Positions 44,701-56,500 of a DNA stretch of 64,000 nt are shown in pieces (the stretch's first letter is position 1; each line of letters begins with the position of its first letter). A program made the position numbers and the translations under genes. Source of the stretch: Synchiropus splendidus (taxonomy: Eukaryota > Chordata > Actinopteri > Syngnathiformes > Callionymidae); contig NC_071334.1 in NCBI RefSeq assembly GCF_027744825.2, forward strand, positions 54,190,937 to 54,254,936. The letters run 5' to 3'. The notes below the pieces were generated by a model, which did not search any database, was not told where the DNA came from, and saw nothing but the letters and a program-made list of their open reading frames with translations.

Positions 44701-46889
44701 CACTTTTTGAATCCTGCACTCCACTCTGGAGGAGCAGCTGTTGACTGCAAAAGTGCTGCAAACAAAAACTCTACTAAAACCTTCAGAGTCCGGGTCAAAG
44801 GTTTCTTAAGAAATCTCTGATTTAATGATGGACAAACTGAAGTTCCTGGCAAGTGGTGCCCGATAACTCAGCTGTGTGAGTCATCTTTTGTATTTTGGCA
44901 AGTCCTTTGAAACCTATCTATTTACAAAGCCTCTTTATGTGTTCAAGGTTTTATCCAGGTCTGATGATGGGAGGTGTTGTTTTCAAAGTGAGCTGGTCTT
45001 AAAGCGACAGACACTTCTGACCTATTTCACCATCCTCCAGATCACTTGTGGCCCATAACAAAGGACTGATTGGTGTCACCCACTGCCCCTCCAGTATATG
45101 GTGCATCCTCGGCCCCGGCCAGCTGACCTCCAAGACAGGCAGGCCAGGGGGCAGCTCGCCTTGTGTGTTATTGTGCGCCTTTCAGAGGCAAAGCCAACGA
45201 GGAGTGTCGGTTACTCTGAGGGCCAAGCGTAAGAGCGGTTGGGCAGTTTAGCCAGCTGCTGGGGGAGCAAGCCACACGGCTGCTGGCCTGGTCAGTGAAA
45301 CCTAGCCAGATGGAGCCATTTGAAAAACAATGAGCGCCGCTATCAGTGGTGGAGAGCAGAGGACGGATACTGAGGGGAGAGCCTGGGCTTGTTTCTGCAG
45401 GCCACTGCTGCTCCTCTGCTGCTACACAGTAACTCTTAAGGAGCGTCAAAGACTGTGACTATTCCAGGCGACCTTCCTATCCCAAGTCCACATTAACGTT
45501 CACTCTCTTGTTCGGTCAGACAACCACTTGTCTCCTCAGACAGCGGCAACAGGCGAGGTGTCCTGGGACTACTTGGCATAGGAGTAATGAAGCCTGGGTA
45601 ATGAGGCGTGTGATTGGTCCCCTCCCTCTAGGACAAGGGCCGTCTTTGGGCCGACATGATTGATCATGACAGGAGCACAATGGCTGCCTGGTGCTAGAAG
45701 GGTGGCAAGGAGGCACATGGACCCCCCGCAGGAACAACTCCGTTCTGTGCACATTCAAATATGGACATTCACAGTTTGATGAGGTTCACTTTGAGGTTTG
45801 CTCTCTCAAACTGAATTTGAGGGCAAAATATTTTTTTCTAAAACCTGATCAGAACATTATTTTAAAGATGCGAAATAGCGTTTACAGAGTCTTGACTGGC
45901 AGCAGCTCAAAGACATGTTTTCAATATCCTATTTAATAAGGTAACAAAAGATGATAAGAGAAACTATTTTCGTTTGTCCATTGATTCCATCCTGGAATCC
46001 TTCATACAGTATATCATAGCATTTCATTTACACTGGTGTAAATGTTGAGAATTCATGATTTCAATCGGACTCACATATAACACCATAATGTCTCTCATAA
46101 CCATTTTATTCATCTCTCATTCCCTTACGCCACATACAAACTCATGTTATTAACAAGTGTGTCTCTATTTGTGGCGGGAGAGATGAATGAAAAGTGAGAG
46201 GATTTCTACTCTTTCTGAGTGTTTGTTTCTACTGGTGAAGTGGCAACACTTGAATCTGGATAGGGTTTTGATTTGGGACGGATCTTTTGAAGCCACCCTT
46301 TTATGAAGAGGCTGAGACTGAGGTCAGAAGCCTGGTTCTGAGATAGTTCTAATAGGTCAAAAGGCGAGTGTTTATCAAGGGCTATTAAAGGAGAATTACT
46401 GCGGCAGGCTGTAGTGGGTCGCAGGTGGAGGAGGCTCTGGCAATTTCCCGTGATGAGGTTTGATAATAAGAAGACGTTTTGCTGTTGGTTCATCTGAATA
46501 TGCATGTGCAAACAAACAGATAAAAGGAACACAAAGTTCTGTCCTAACATGTGGGATTATGAATTCAGTGCATAACAAATGTAACTTCGCCAACACAAGT
46601 GAGTAAACATGTTTGAGTGGAGGCACTTTCAGAAGATAATCTAAGAAGTGTGTGAGAGGCAGCGCCGTTGTTGTAAGCTTCTTTGATGCTGCGGCAGCTT
46701 TAGCATCCTAGTTAGTGTGTGGCTCCGTCCAGATTTACAAACAGTTGCCCCTTAATCTGTGCAAAAATACAGGCCGCCCTGTTGACCAGAGATTAAAGTG
46801 ACCAACACAACACGGAACCTGTTCTTCAGGCTGGACAAACAACTGAACGGCTCTGAGGGGGCTGTGAAGTCAGAGTGAGATCCAGTTGT

Positions 46890-47015
46890 TGCTCTTAACT
46901 CTGGAAGGCTAATTGCTCCAAGTGAGACTAATGAATGGGTCTAATTGGCTCACAGCACTGGTGAGCTGGCGTGCTGGGTCAGCAAAATTGAATCAAAGCT
47001 GCAGGACTAATATGT
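46890..47015. promoter_or_regulatory. Candidate proximal lhx3 element with four TAAT cores
   Basis: TAATTG at 46910-46915 and 46942-46947, TAAT at 46929-46932 and 47008-47011, all in about 100 bases, 1.8 kb upstream of exon 1a. LIM-homeodomain and other Antp-type factors prefer TAATTG, so auto-regulation is possible. Confidence 0.3.
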
Positions 47016-48460
47016 GACTCAAGTCTGTGTGCGTTTGGATACTTGGCACCGTGTCAAAGGGACAGGGGAATGGCGCCTTGCCAAACGGCACTGCGCAAGC
47101 GCGTGGATCAACCGACAGAGGTTTCTGAAAAATATCATGAAATGAGTTCAACAGTATTCCAAGCCTGATCCATTTTACATGTATAATCGCAATATTGAAG
47201 GTTATGCAACATATGCTGATAATAGGTTCATTTGGAAGTCATCTTTAGGCACCATAATAATAAAGATAAACCAGTGAGGGGACTGGGGATATGTCTGTTA
47301 CACTGTTATGACAGAATAAATAAATAAAGAAATCATTTTAATTTGAATGACAAATGTTATGAAGAGTTCCCTACTCATTCCTATTACTTTCAGCTGCGGG
47401 TATAAACATGGACAAGACAAAAGTTTGACTTTGTAAGCCTCAATATATAAGTGTAAATCAACTTTCAATTGACTGTGGTCACAAATTGTGTTGTCCATGT
47501 TTATTCAACATCACTGAAAGATGCTTGTTCGAAAACATTGGTGTATTGTTAGAGCACAGCACAGCACAGAGTAATGCAAGGTTGCTGGTTTGTGTCCGGC
47601 AAGTCGGTTTTAATGCATTTTATCCTGAGCCTGCACAGTTCTTCAGGCATGGAAGTTGTTTTAGTCATTTAATGGTATGGTGAGACACTTGACTGTTGGG
47701 GCTATGCGCTGCCTTTCTAGTTATTATTTCCGGCAGGATACTTTCAAATGATAGTTACTACAGTCAGCAAAATCAATACAACGTAAACATACTAGAAATG
47801 AATAACAACGCACAACTATGTGTACTATTTAACAACTAAATTAGTATGCAGTAAAACAAACAAGAAGACATAAACACATCCAAACATAAAACTTCAGTTC
47901 CAAATAGGTTATTATTAAATCTGAGAAAGTATTTAAACCATATTAAACTAGTTACAGTCAAACTGATGATCTTGCTTTTCAGACTTATTAATGATAATAT
48001 TAATCTAAGTCTTTAACATTTTTATCAGCTACATTCAAAGTATCCAAAGTGTGATATGAATATTAAACACTTTCTGTATACACAGAATTTTGAAATATGG
48101 AAATGCAAAAATTAATTTTCATTTCGACATTAGGCGATATATTTAATAAAATTAAAGGACATGCGACAAAAAAACAGAAATTATATTTGATAGTTTTGAG
48201 TCATTGATCTGTGAGGAGCGAATGAGTCCAGACTTGTACTCCACGTGATAACAGACCTGTTGTCGAGCGGTATCGACTGGACATAACGGCCCTGCCACTT
48301 GTATATCATTAATGGATGTGGTCTATATTTAACCTAAACAAAAGACAGACGCAGCGAAGGAAACGCTTGCCAACAATGGCAGGAGCAATGCGCAACTGTG
48401 CGTCATTGTGCGCGCTGAAAAGACGGACACGTGCAAGACAACACAGATAGAAAGAGGAGG

Positions 48461-48490
48461 GTGTGCGTGCGTGTGTGTGTGTGTGTGTGT
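48461..48490. repeat. (GT)n tract in the lhx3 exon 1a promoter
   Basis: About 15 GT units (two GC interruptions), some 320 bases before the exon 1a ATG, next to the likely transcription start. Alternating purine-pyrimidine; may be length-variable. Confidence 0.9.
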
Positions 48491-48499
48491 CCGTGCGGG

Positions 48500-48805
48500 C
48501 ATATAGAAGCAGCGCACACGCCTCCCGACTGTTTAGAGAAACTCCCCTTTCAGCACCGTGGACAGATCCACGCTGCAGCTCCCCCGCAGGGCTCAGTGTC
48601 TGAAGTGAAGTCTGTGGGTCACGCACTTCTTCCTCTCCCCCTGCTGCATCGTCGCCACGGATGATCAACACAACTTTTTTCTCGTGAAGGACGCAACCCA
48701 AACTTTCCACTGTCAAACTTGGAGGGTAGTGGAAGGTGGGAGATTTGATTCCTCGGCACCATCACAGCACGAATCTCTCCACCAGGAACACCGAGGCTCC
48801 TCAAA
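48500..48805 (+). promoter_or_regulatory. lhx3: lhx3 exon 1a 5' UTR and proximal promoter (limits inferred)
   Basis: The 300 bases before the exon 1a ATG are more GC-rich than the surroundings and read as leader. The transcription start is not visible; a TATA-like ATATAG lies at about 48501, just downstream of a (GT)n tract. A short upstream ORF, ATG at 48661 to TGA at 48687 (8 codons), lies inside if transcription starts before it. Boundaries are inference. Confidence 0.5.
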
Positions 48806-48875
48806 ATGTTGCTGGAGCATCCGGGCTCGAGTTGTCAAAACACGGCCAATTTCTCAAGATACACTGGAGGTCAAG
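48806..48875 (+). CDS. lhx3: lhx3 exon 1a, coding part
   Basis: Encodes the first 23 residues, starting MLLEHPGSS, and ends after one base of codon 24 (phase 1) at a good donor, G then GTAAGA. The MLLE start is shared with the LHX3a-type N-terminus of other vertebrates, which fixes this ATG. The rest of the leader peptide ([14 protein letters not shown]) is poorly conserved in the family. The context before the ATG is TCAAAATGT, with A at -3. Confidence 0.92.
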
Positions 48876-50511
48876 GTAAGAGGAGCTCCCTATAAGTTAA
48901 AATTGAGCGTGAAATCGCTCAGTCCGACAATCATTTGTTCGTTAGAAAACTTCCAGACTTTGCCTTTGCGCCGTTGTGAATGCGTAATGAGTCGTCATTG
49001 TTGCAGAACCACCCGACAGCTGTTATACGCGTTGTGTCATTTCACACTTGTTATTGGGGGAAGCGATCGGGCACCGAGAGAACCAGAGCCGCGGTGGTGG
49101 CGGCTGCCCCGCGTGGCCTCCATGACAGCCTGCCAGCAGGGTCCCACCCACGGTCCAGGCCACTGATGCACACAAAAGATCAACAAGTGTCACATTGCCG
49201 CCGCGACAGGTGGGACACCTGCTGTTACCACGACGACAAACTTGAAATGCAAGACAAATTACTCGTGTACCGAATGCGTAAAAATGTTCAGTGGCGCGGG
49301 TCGGTCTACATCCAAATGAATCTAAAAACGTATTCAACACCCAATGAAGCACAATTATTGATTTGGTGGCACATCAAAATGTTTAAAAAAAATACATATT
49401 TGTATAGAGAGTCACACATTCTCTCAGTTTTGAGGGGTAACCAAAATAAAAGATTGATTTTGGATTCATCAGCAGAGCCACGGCCACTCGCCGTGATTTC
49501 CCCAGGCGCTCTTTTGTGCCAAAGATCAGTGTCAATAAAATTCATTGGGGTTCTGGCCCGATCAACATGTTATCGAACAGCTCTCTCCCCTAAACAAACA
49601 CTTGTCTTTGGGTAAACAAGGGATGTGTTCATAGATTCCGTTTTTCCGTTTTGAGAAATGGGAAATAACATATATTTTCCGCCACAATAATTGAATACAT
49701 CTTTTTTCAAAGTACACTTGAATAGTGCCCTGTTTTATGACACCATACAGACAAAAATGTATCAATCCAGTGAACTAAAAATTTGATATTTTTCCCCCTA
49801 CGACTTCGCCAGGCGTTTGCAAATAAACGCACCAATTTAAATGCGAGTTGTTTGAAAATTAGAAGCTGTCAAGATGAACAACCATTTTCAAGAGACCTGC
49901 GAGGCCTCTGCTGATCGGTCGCACCCATGACCGCTCCTCCTCGCCAACTCCAGGTTTTGAACTCTCCGTCACCTGGAGTCGGCGCAGTGTGTCATTGCGC
50001 AGACTAAAATCCAAATCCTGCCTTCTGTTTGACAATTTAAAGGATATACAGCGGGTAAAGTTTGCATGCGTGTCTGAGTAAATCATGCGTCATGGACGTG
50101 GTGAGGCCCCGAATAATGCAGATCTGGCGCTGCTGACACACAGCGAGGAGATGCCCAAAGGTAAATGATGCAGACTTAAATGTATTTATTTTAATGACTG
50201 CTACGGTCTTATTTATTGAGAGGAAAACACTACTTAATTTATGTCGATTTTTCTTGTCTTTTTTTTTTTTAATTATTATTATTTTTTAACTATTTTTATT
50301 CCATATAGAACATTAATCAAATCGGACACCGAGAGAGTTAGAAACGAAAACCAATAACATCCAAAATAAGTTTTATATTGTGCTACAAATCCAAGATCTG
50401 GTCTGAAACATTTCGTGCACGTTGATGATGATTTGCCTTTCGCTTCACGAGTCACTTTACATCAGGAAATATAAAAATTACATTTAAATATATATGTATA
50501 TATATATACTG

Positions 50512-50542
<31 letters not shown>

Positions 50543-53500
50543 ACGAAAGCTTTCATATGCAACAAAATAGTATACTTGGAACAAACTGTAATACAATTAT
50601 CATTGCAGTTTGCAGTTGTACTCAATTGTGGCAATTCCCGCATAAAAAAAACAACAACAACATCACACTCAGAATCAGAAAAGCTTCATTGCCAATGTCC
50701 ATGAGGATCCCATCAAACAGGAACGTGCATCGCTACATCGCGCAATAATGATCAATAATTTACGGTGTAGTTCTAAAGGGGTGAATATTAATTTCAATTA
50801 TAACCTGTCATAAATTGGTCATGTAATTACAGTAGCAATTAAATTCATGTTAAAAATGTTCGTAAACTTGTGGCTTCAGGATGTGAATGTTGACTTTTAT
50901 TCCCGCCCTCATTTAAGTGTATTTCATTCTGCTGAAAAACGTTTGGTTCAGAATGTGAGACAATTATTATTTCAAAAATTGTCTGCATACTAAAATTGAC
51001 ATTGTATTTATAGTATATTAGTATATTTGTGACAGTGACGATGTAAGGAGGATTTAAGTGTGTGTATCACTCACAGGTTGTACATTGTTTAATAGGAATA
51101 TAGAGACCAGCGTTTGACTGCTTTAAACGAATGCTGCGGTTTCGAATCGCGATTACGGACATTTATGCGAGGATTTCATATACTCTGAATATGTGCCTAA
51201 ATTGTCAGAACAGATATGAAACATTATGATTTAAATAAAATACAACATTTCATATCGCTGACACTGTCGGTTCTTGCCGGCCTCTCGATGAATGGAGTGT
51301 GTTAGTCGCTCTAACTGGCCGCAGCGTCGTTGTGAATAACCCATGAGCTGGACTCACCTGTTCCCGCCACCTGTGCTGCCGCGACCTGAAAGAAAACGCC
51401 ATTTATTTTACATGAATCGTCCGTGGCCAAACAATAAAGATGCGGTTCCTCGCCGAGCTATAGAGTTTGAAGAGTGTTCTTGAATAAGTCATGACGCGGT
51501 TGGATAACGTCTTCTATTTTTCATGGTTCTGGCTTTGGTGGGATTATTTCGTCGTCGCTGCGTTTGTGATTTATCTGAAGAGTAAAAGTGTTGTCATTGT
51601 CATTACAATGTTGGGAACCATTGTCTGCACGTGTTCACTCGATAAATACTGCGGTGATGGTTAGTGAAACACTGTCAATCATCAGAAAGTGTCACTCAAT
51701 ACAAATTGCAAATATTCAAAATGGAATGAAATTCGAAAGGTAAATGAAAATAACACGTACCTTTATTGGCTTATTTTTGAAATGAAAAAGATATACGTGG
51801 GTAATCTTAATGTTCTGTCTAAAGTACTTAATAAGTATTAAAAACACCACGGAACAGTGTACAAACAATACACACAGTCGATCAAAAATAAGGTAATTCA
51901 AAGTTTAAAAGACAAATATTATCATGTAATTACATTGGATTGGGAATACACGTGAGAGTCAGACTACACACCAGAAACCCCTTTTAAGTTACACAGCTAA
52001 TAAAACCAAAAACTCTCTGACACTTTCACAAGTGCTCTTGTTTTGTCCCGGGATTTCAGTAACAACATTTTCGTTTATATCTAAGACAGACTGCCTTCTA
52101 AATATAATAAATATTGTCACAAATTAGGCAATGACGGACTTGGAAAATGATTCATTTTTATCCCATAAATCTATTATGAAAGGAAAGAAATCATTCACCC
52201 TGCTGCTCTTCGGAGGAGCTTTATTAACGGCGATACATACCTGTATCTTTCTAACCTATCATGTAACCATGATTAAAACTTGATACGTTCATTGCTGAAA
52301 AACAAATGAATAAATACAAAACAAATGGTTTCAGTAAACATATCCCCTTAGGAGTGTTTCCCGCAACATTGTCCAGATATTTAGACTGTTTTTGAGGAAT
52401 ATACAATTAAAAGAAACTGAGCATATGATTCGATCTGATAAATTATTTTTCTCAGAAATATAACGTTGTGTTATCTTCTGCGTAATAAGTGAGCGGGAGA
52501 ATCGTTACAGTTCACGACCGGGATTCGAACCCGCGCATCATCCGCAACCAACCGTTCATGACCTGCGGGTTTTGTGTCTGCAGAGATCCCGGTGTGCGCT
52601 GGCTGCAACCAGCACATCGTGGACCGGTTCATCCTCAAAGTTCTGGACCGCCACTGGCACAGCAAGTGTCTGAAGTGCAGCGACTGCCAGTCACCGTTGG
52701 CTGACAAGTGCTTCAGCAGAGGAGACAGCGTTTACTGCAAGGAGGACTTCTTCAAGTGAGTATGGCGGACTCGGCGGGATCCGACGCCATTTACGGTCGT
52801 GAGGACTGAATATGGCGACAAAGTAGTGAGAGTAATAATTTAAAAACCATTCACGTATTTTGATTAAATACACAACATTGAATGCACCGTATAGAAGAAA
52901 AACAAAGGATAAAACTTGAATGAATATTTCATGGCTGTTTTTGCTCATCACCTTGCTGCTGTTGCTAGCTGTTAGCATCGTCCTTCTCAGGCACTGAGGA
53001 TTTGAGTTTGGAATTAAGAATTATATTTTGTAATGTATTAAAAGTGCTTTGAGTTTCCCATATTTACAGACAGCATAGAGGTAGAGCAGACCTGGATAAA
53101 GCGAGGTCCTTCGCCAATGTGTATCCAGCCTCATGCAGGAAACCAAAAAAGTGATGTTCCTGACAGTTCAATGTTTTGTATTCACCTCGTCATAACAATA
53201 ACTTGTGATGTGAATTAGGATAGCTTAAAACCAATAAAACAATATTTAAATCACAAACAATAATATGCTCATTATCCGATTTGTCTTTGCCACAAAAATC
53301 CCTTCACTCCAAGCGACATGGACTTGTTCCCACTACATTCTCTCCATGTCTGTACGATCATATTCAATATAATCTCAGAGCAGTTATTGCCAGTCAAAAG
53401 CTGCTGATGTAAGCAGAAGTTAGTGAAAATGGATTACATGGAAAATTGTCTGTATTGAGAAACTGTCAATACATGTATGTGTACTCATGTTATCATAACA

Positions 53501-56500
53501 TGTTTGTTTTTTTGTTCAAAGTAATGTGTTAACATCATACACATGATACATTAGCACATATCAGCAACAATATTTTAAGTGACAATGTGATTTATATATT
53601 TGGATGAACATCTGTCAGGACAAGAAGTCTTTGGCTGAATGCTTATGCTCCTCAAGTGACAAAAATAGCAACAAACTAGAAAAGAACTGAGAGAGTGCAA
53701 ACCTCTGCCAAGCAGCTTCAGTCTACTTCTAACAATGCCAATCTGGCCCAGATGCTGAAAATGGTCCTAACTGCCCAAAGTTGAAGACTCCTTTAAAAAC
53801 ATTCCTGGATGCAGATGATGATCCAGATCACTCCAAAATATAATAATGTTTTACCTTGGCTCTTTTCACATTATTCCTGAAAGTCTGTCATCCAAATTGG
53901 TTCATAACTTTATTTTGAAAATAGATAGAGAACAGAACAGAGTTTGACCGACACTGTTGAAAAACACAGCCACCTTAGTGGAAGCATTGAGATTGATGTC
54001 AGGATTTATTTTTTTGATCTTGCAAATATCACAACCACCTGAACATGAAAACATTATGCAGTGTGAGATGCAAATAATTATTTAAGCTTCAAATCCACTG
54101 CAGTATTCACTGACATAAAATGACACAGATGTGACATGCAGCTTAAGTAAATTACAAGAGATGCGATAACATGTTTATTAACTTGTCGGTTAGCTTTCTG
54201 AATTTATGTAAGTGCACACTACAGAGTTCAAACAACGGTGTACCATGTAAATTTGAGTAAATAAAACCAGCCTCATAATATATATCTCTTCAATAACACC
54301 ACACTATAAATGAGCCTTCATTTAATTTCAAGTGTGTCTGAGATCCGTTGAATTCATGGAAAATCTTTGGAATTCCTCAAAGGAGATTCGGGACCAAGTG
54401 CGCAGCATGCCAGCAGGGGATTCCACCCACCCAGGTGGTGAGGAGAGCGCAGGACTTTGTTTACCATCTACACTGTTTTGCCTGCATCGTATGCAAGAGG
54501 CAACTGGCCACAGGAGACGAGTACTACCTGATGGAGGACAGCAGACTGGTGTGCAAGGCCGACTATGAGACTGCTAAACAGAGAGGTGAGGCCCTTTCTG
54601 CCTGCCAGAGATTTGCCTTGTGAATTTATTTTTGCTTCTATTCCATTGTCTTAATCCCTTTTATTTGGAAGCAAAGTAAATTCTACATATATAGACTGTG
54701 TATATAAACTCTGTACTACTGCCTTTGTGCCATTTATAACACACTTTATTTATTGGTTGCATATTGTAATATGACTTCGACGTTTTGATTCCTAATTGTG
54801 TGTCCAGTAACCATTTTCATTTCTATCACTGCACATCTGACTCGCTCACTACAATTCAGGAAATACCATCTGCATAAATGAAACGGTTTCCAGCCTCAGG
54901 AGAATCGGACTCAGAGCAGCTACTACTTTAGTTGGTCAGGGCAAAAAAAAAAGTTAAAACACACAAGGATGGAACATTTATTTTTGTTTTTTATATATAT
55001 ATATAAAAGTATTATTGTTCATAGTATAAATATCATGCACAGATTTTAATAGTATTTATCAGTCTGTTCATGTCTAAAGTTGCTTTACTGGTTGGTATAA
55101 ATGTCATTTCTTGATGCAACGCTGTTTTTTTCTATTTTTTCCCCATTTATTTTCACAACTATGAATAATAAGACATATTTTCTCATAAAGAAGGCAGAGG
55201 TTTGTTTTTGATATAATGATGAAGACACATTAAAAGCCTGTTTGTCCCTTTTGTGCCAAAAATATACTTTTTTCAAACAGGTGGATTTTATCCATTGATT
55301 TTGACTTAAATAAATACTGGCCGATTATCTCTATAAGCTTATTGGGTTATATTACGTGAGGTTTTGTCGGTGTGAAGTCATCCCTTCAATATTCCGCTGG
55401 CTTTGACACACATCACAGTGAACTTTAATGCGCGGCTGCTCCCTCCAATGCTGAATTCCCAGAAGAGTGTGTGATTTTATCTCCCCATCTGTTTGTTTGA
55501 ATTTACTGCGCCACACAGCAGGCAGGCTGATTTACAGCAGCAAGTTAATGCAACTTTTCACCCAAAACACACACGTTGATTTAACTAATGAGAGGGCGCA
55601 GCATCCATTTAGTTGATGATCTTATTTTATTTTATTTTTTTTTGCTTTGCTGACACAGTGCGTGTTTGGACCTGCTGCAGTTCTACACGAAACACGCTTT
55701 TTTAATGGAATTTGTGAACTAAACAACATTGACGTCGCCATCTTTCAGAAGCTGACTCCACTGCGAAAAGGCCCCGAACGACCATCACGGCCAAACAACT
55801 GGAAACGCTAAAGAACGCGTACAATAACTCCCCCAAACCTGCTCGCCACGTCCGGGAGCAGCTATCGTCGGAGACGGGCCTGGATATGCGGGTCGTGCAG
55901 GTAAAGTATATTATTATCCATTAAAGGCTCCTCCATTAGTGTCCTGACTCCATTATCAGCTGTGGGTGAACTGGCACGAGCGTACACTCTCTTAACAAGT
56001 GTGTGTGTGTCTGAGGGGGTGGGGGGGATTTACGGCGGCCTGGAGTAAAAAATGAAGTCCACGTCCAAGTCAGCACGGTTTAAGTACAAGCTCGTTAACA
56101 ATGCTAAGAGGGTCCCCTTCGCATATTGTTTCCTGCTGAGGCGCCGCACGCCGCTTGTTCGCCGGTGGCCGTATATATTGTTTTATTTGCAAGGACAAAA
56201 GTGGAGAAGAGGGCCACTAAAAGGCTCCTCATTATTCAGTAAAAGGAAAGAGGTGAAGAGGGTTCACTCTGGGAGGAATATCATTACGGAGCATGTAAAA
56301 CGCCTTTTTGTACCTCGGAGTTAAATGGATTCATTTGCCTGCAAGAATTTTTTAGCACGTTTGTCTCTGTGGGGCTTCTGCGAGTATAAAGCATGTGATG
56401 TGTTTTAACCTAAAATATATGGAGCTTATCAATAAATATGGAAAGTGATGCATAATTTAAAGGTGCGGGATGCTAACCCGGGTGCTCCGAGGTTAAATGT

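Larger units (their letters stand above)
48876..52583 (+). other. lhx3: lhx3 intron 1 (contains exon 1b)
   Basis: 3.7 kb from donor GTAAGA to acceptor TCTGCAG. It holds the alternative exon 1b at 50085-50160 and a (CT)n tract at 50512-50535. A 211-codon frame across its start (48980-49615) has no recognisable features. Confidence 0.85.

Noticed and set aside
48980..49615. 211-codon plus-strand frame just after lhx3 exon 1a
   Set aside because: Starts inside the intron after a good donor, has no recognisable motif, and no splice site links it to the LIM exons.
52500..52583. tRNA gene on the minus strand suggested by a perfect B box
   Set aside because: No A box at tRNA spacing and no pairing acceptor stem.
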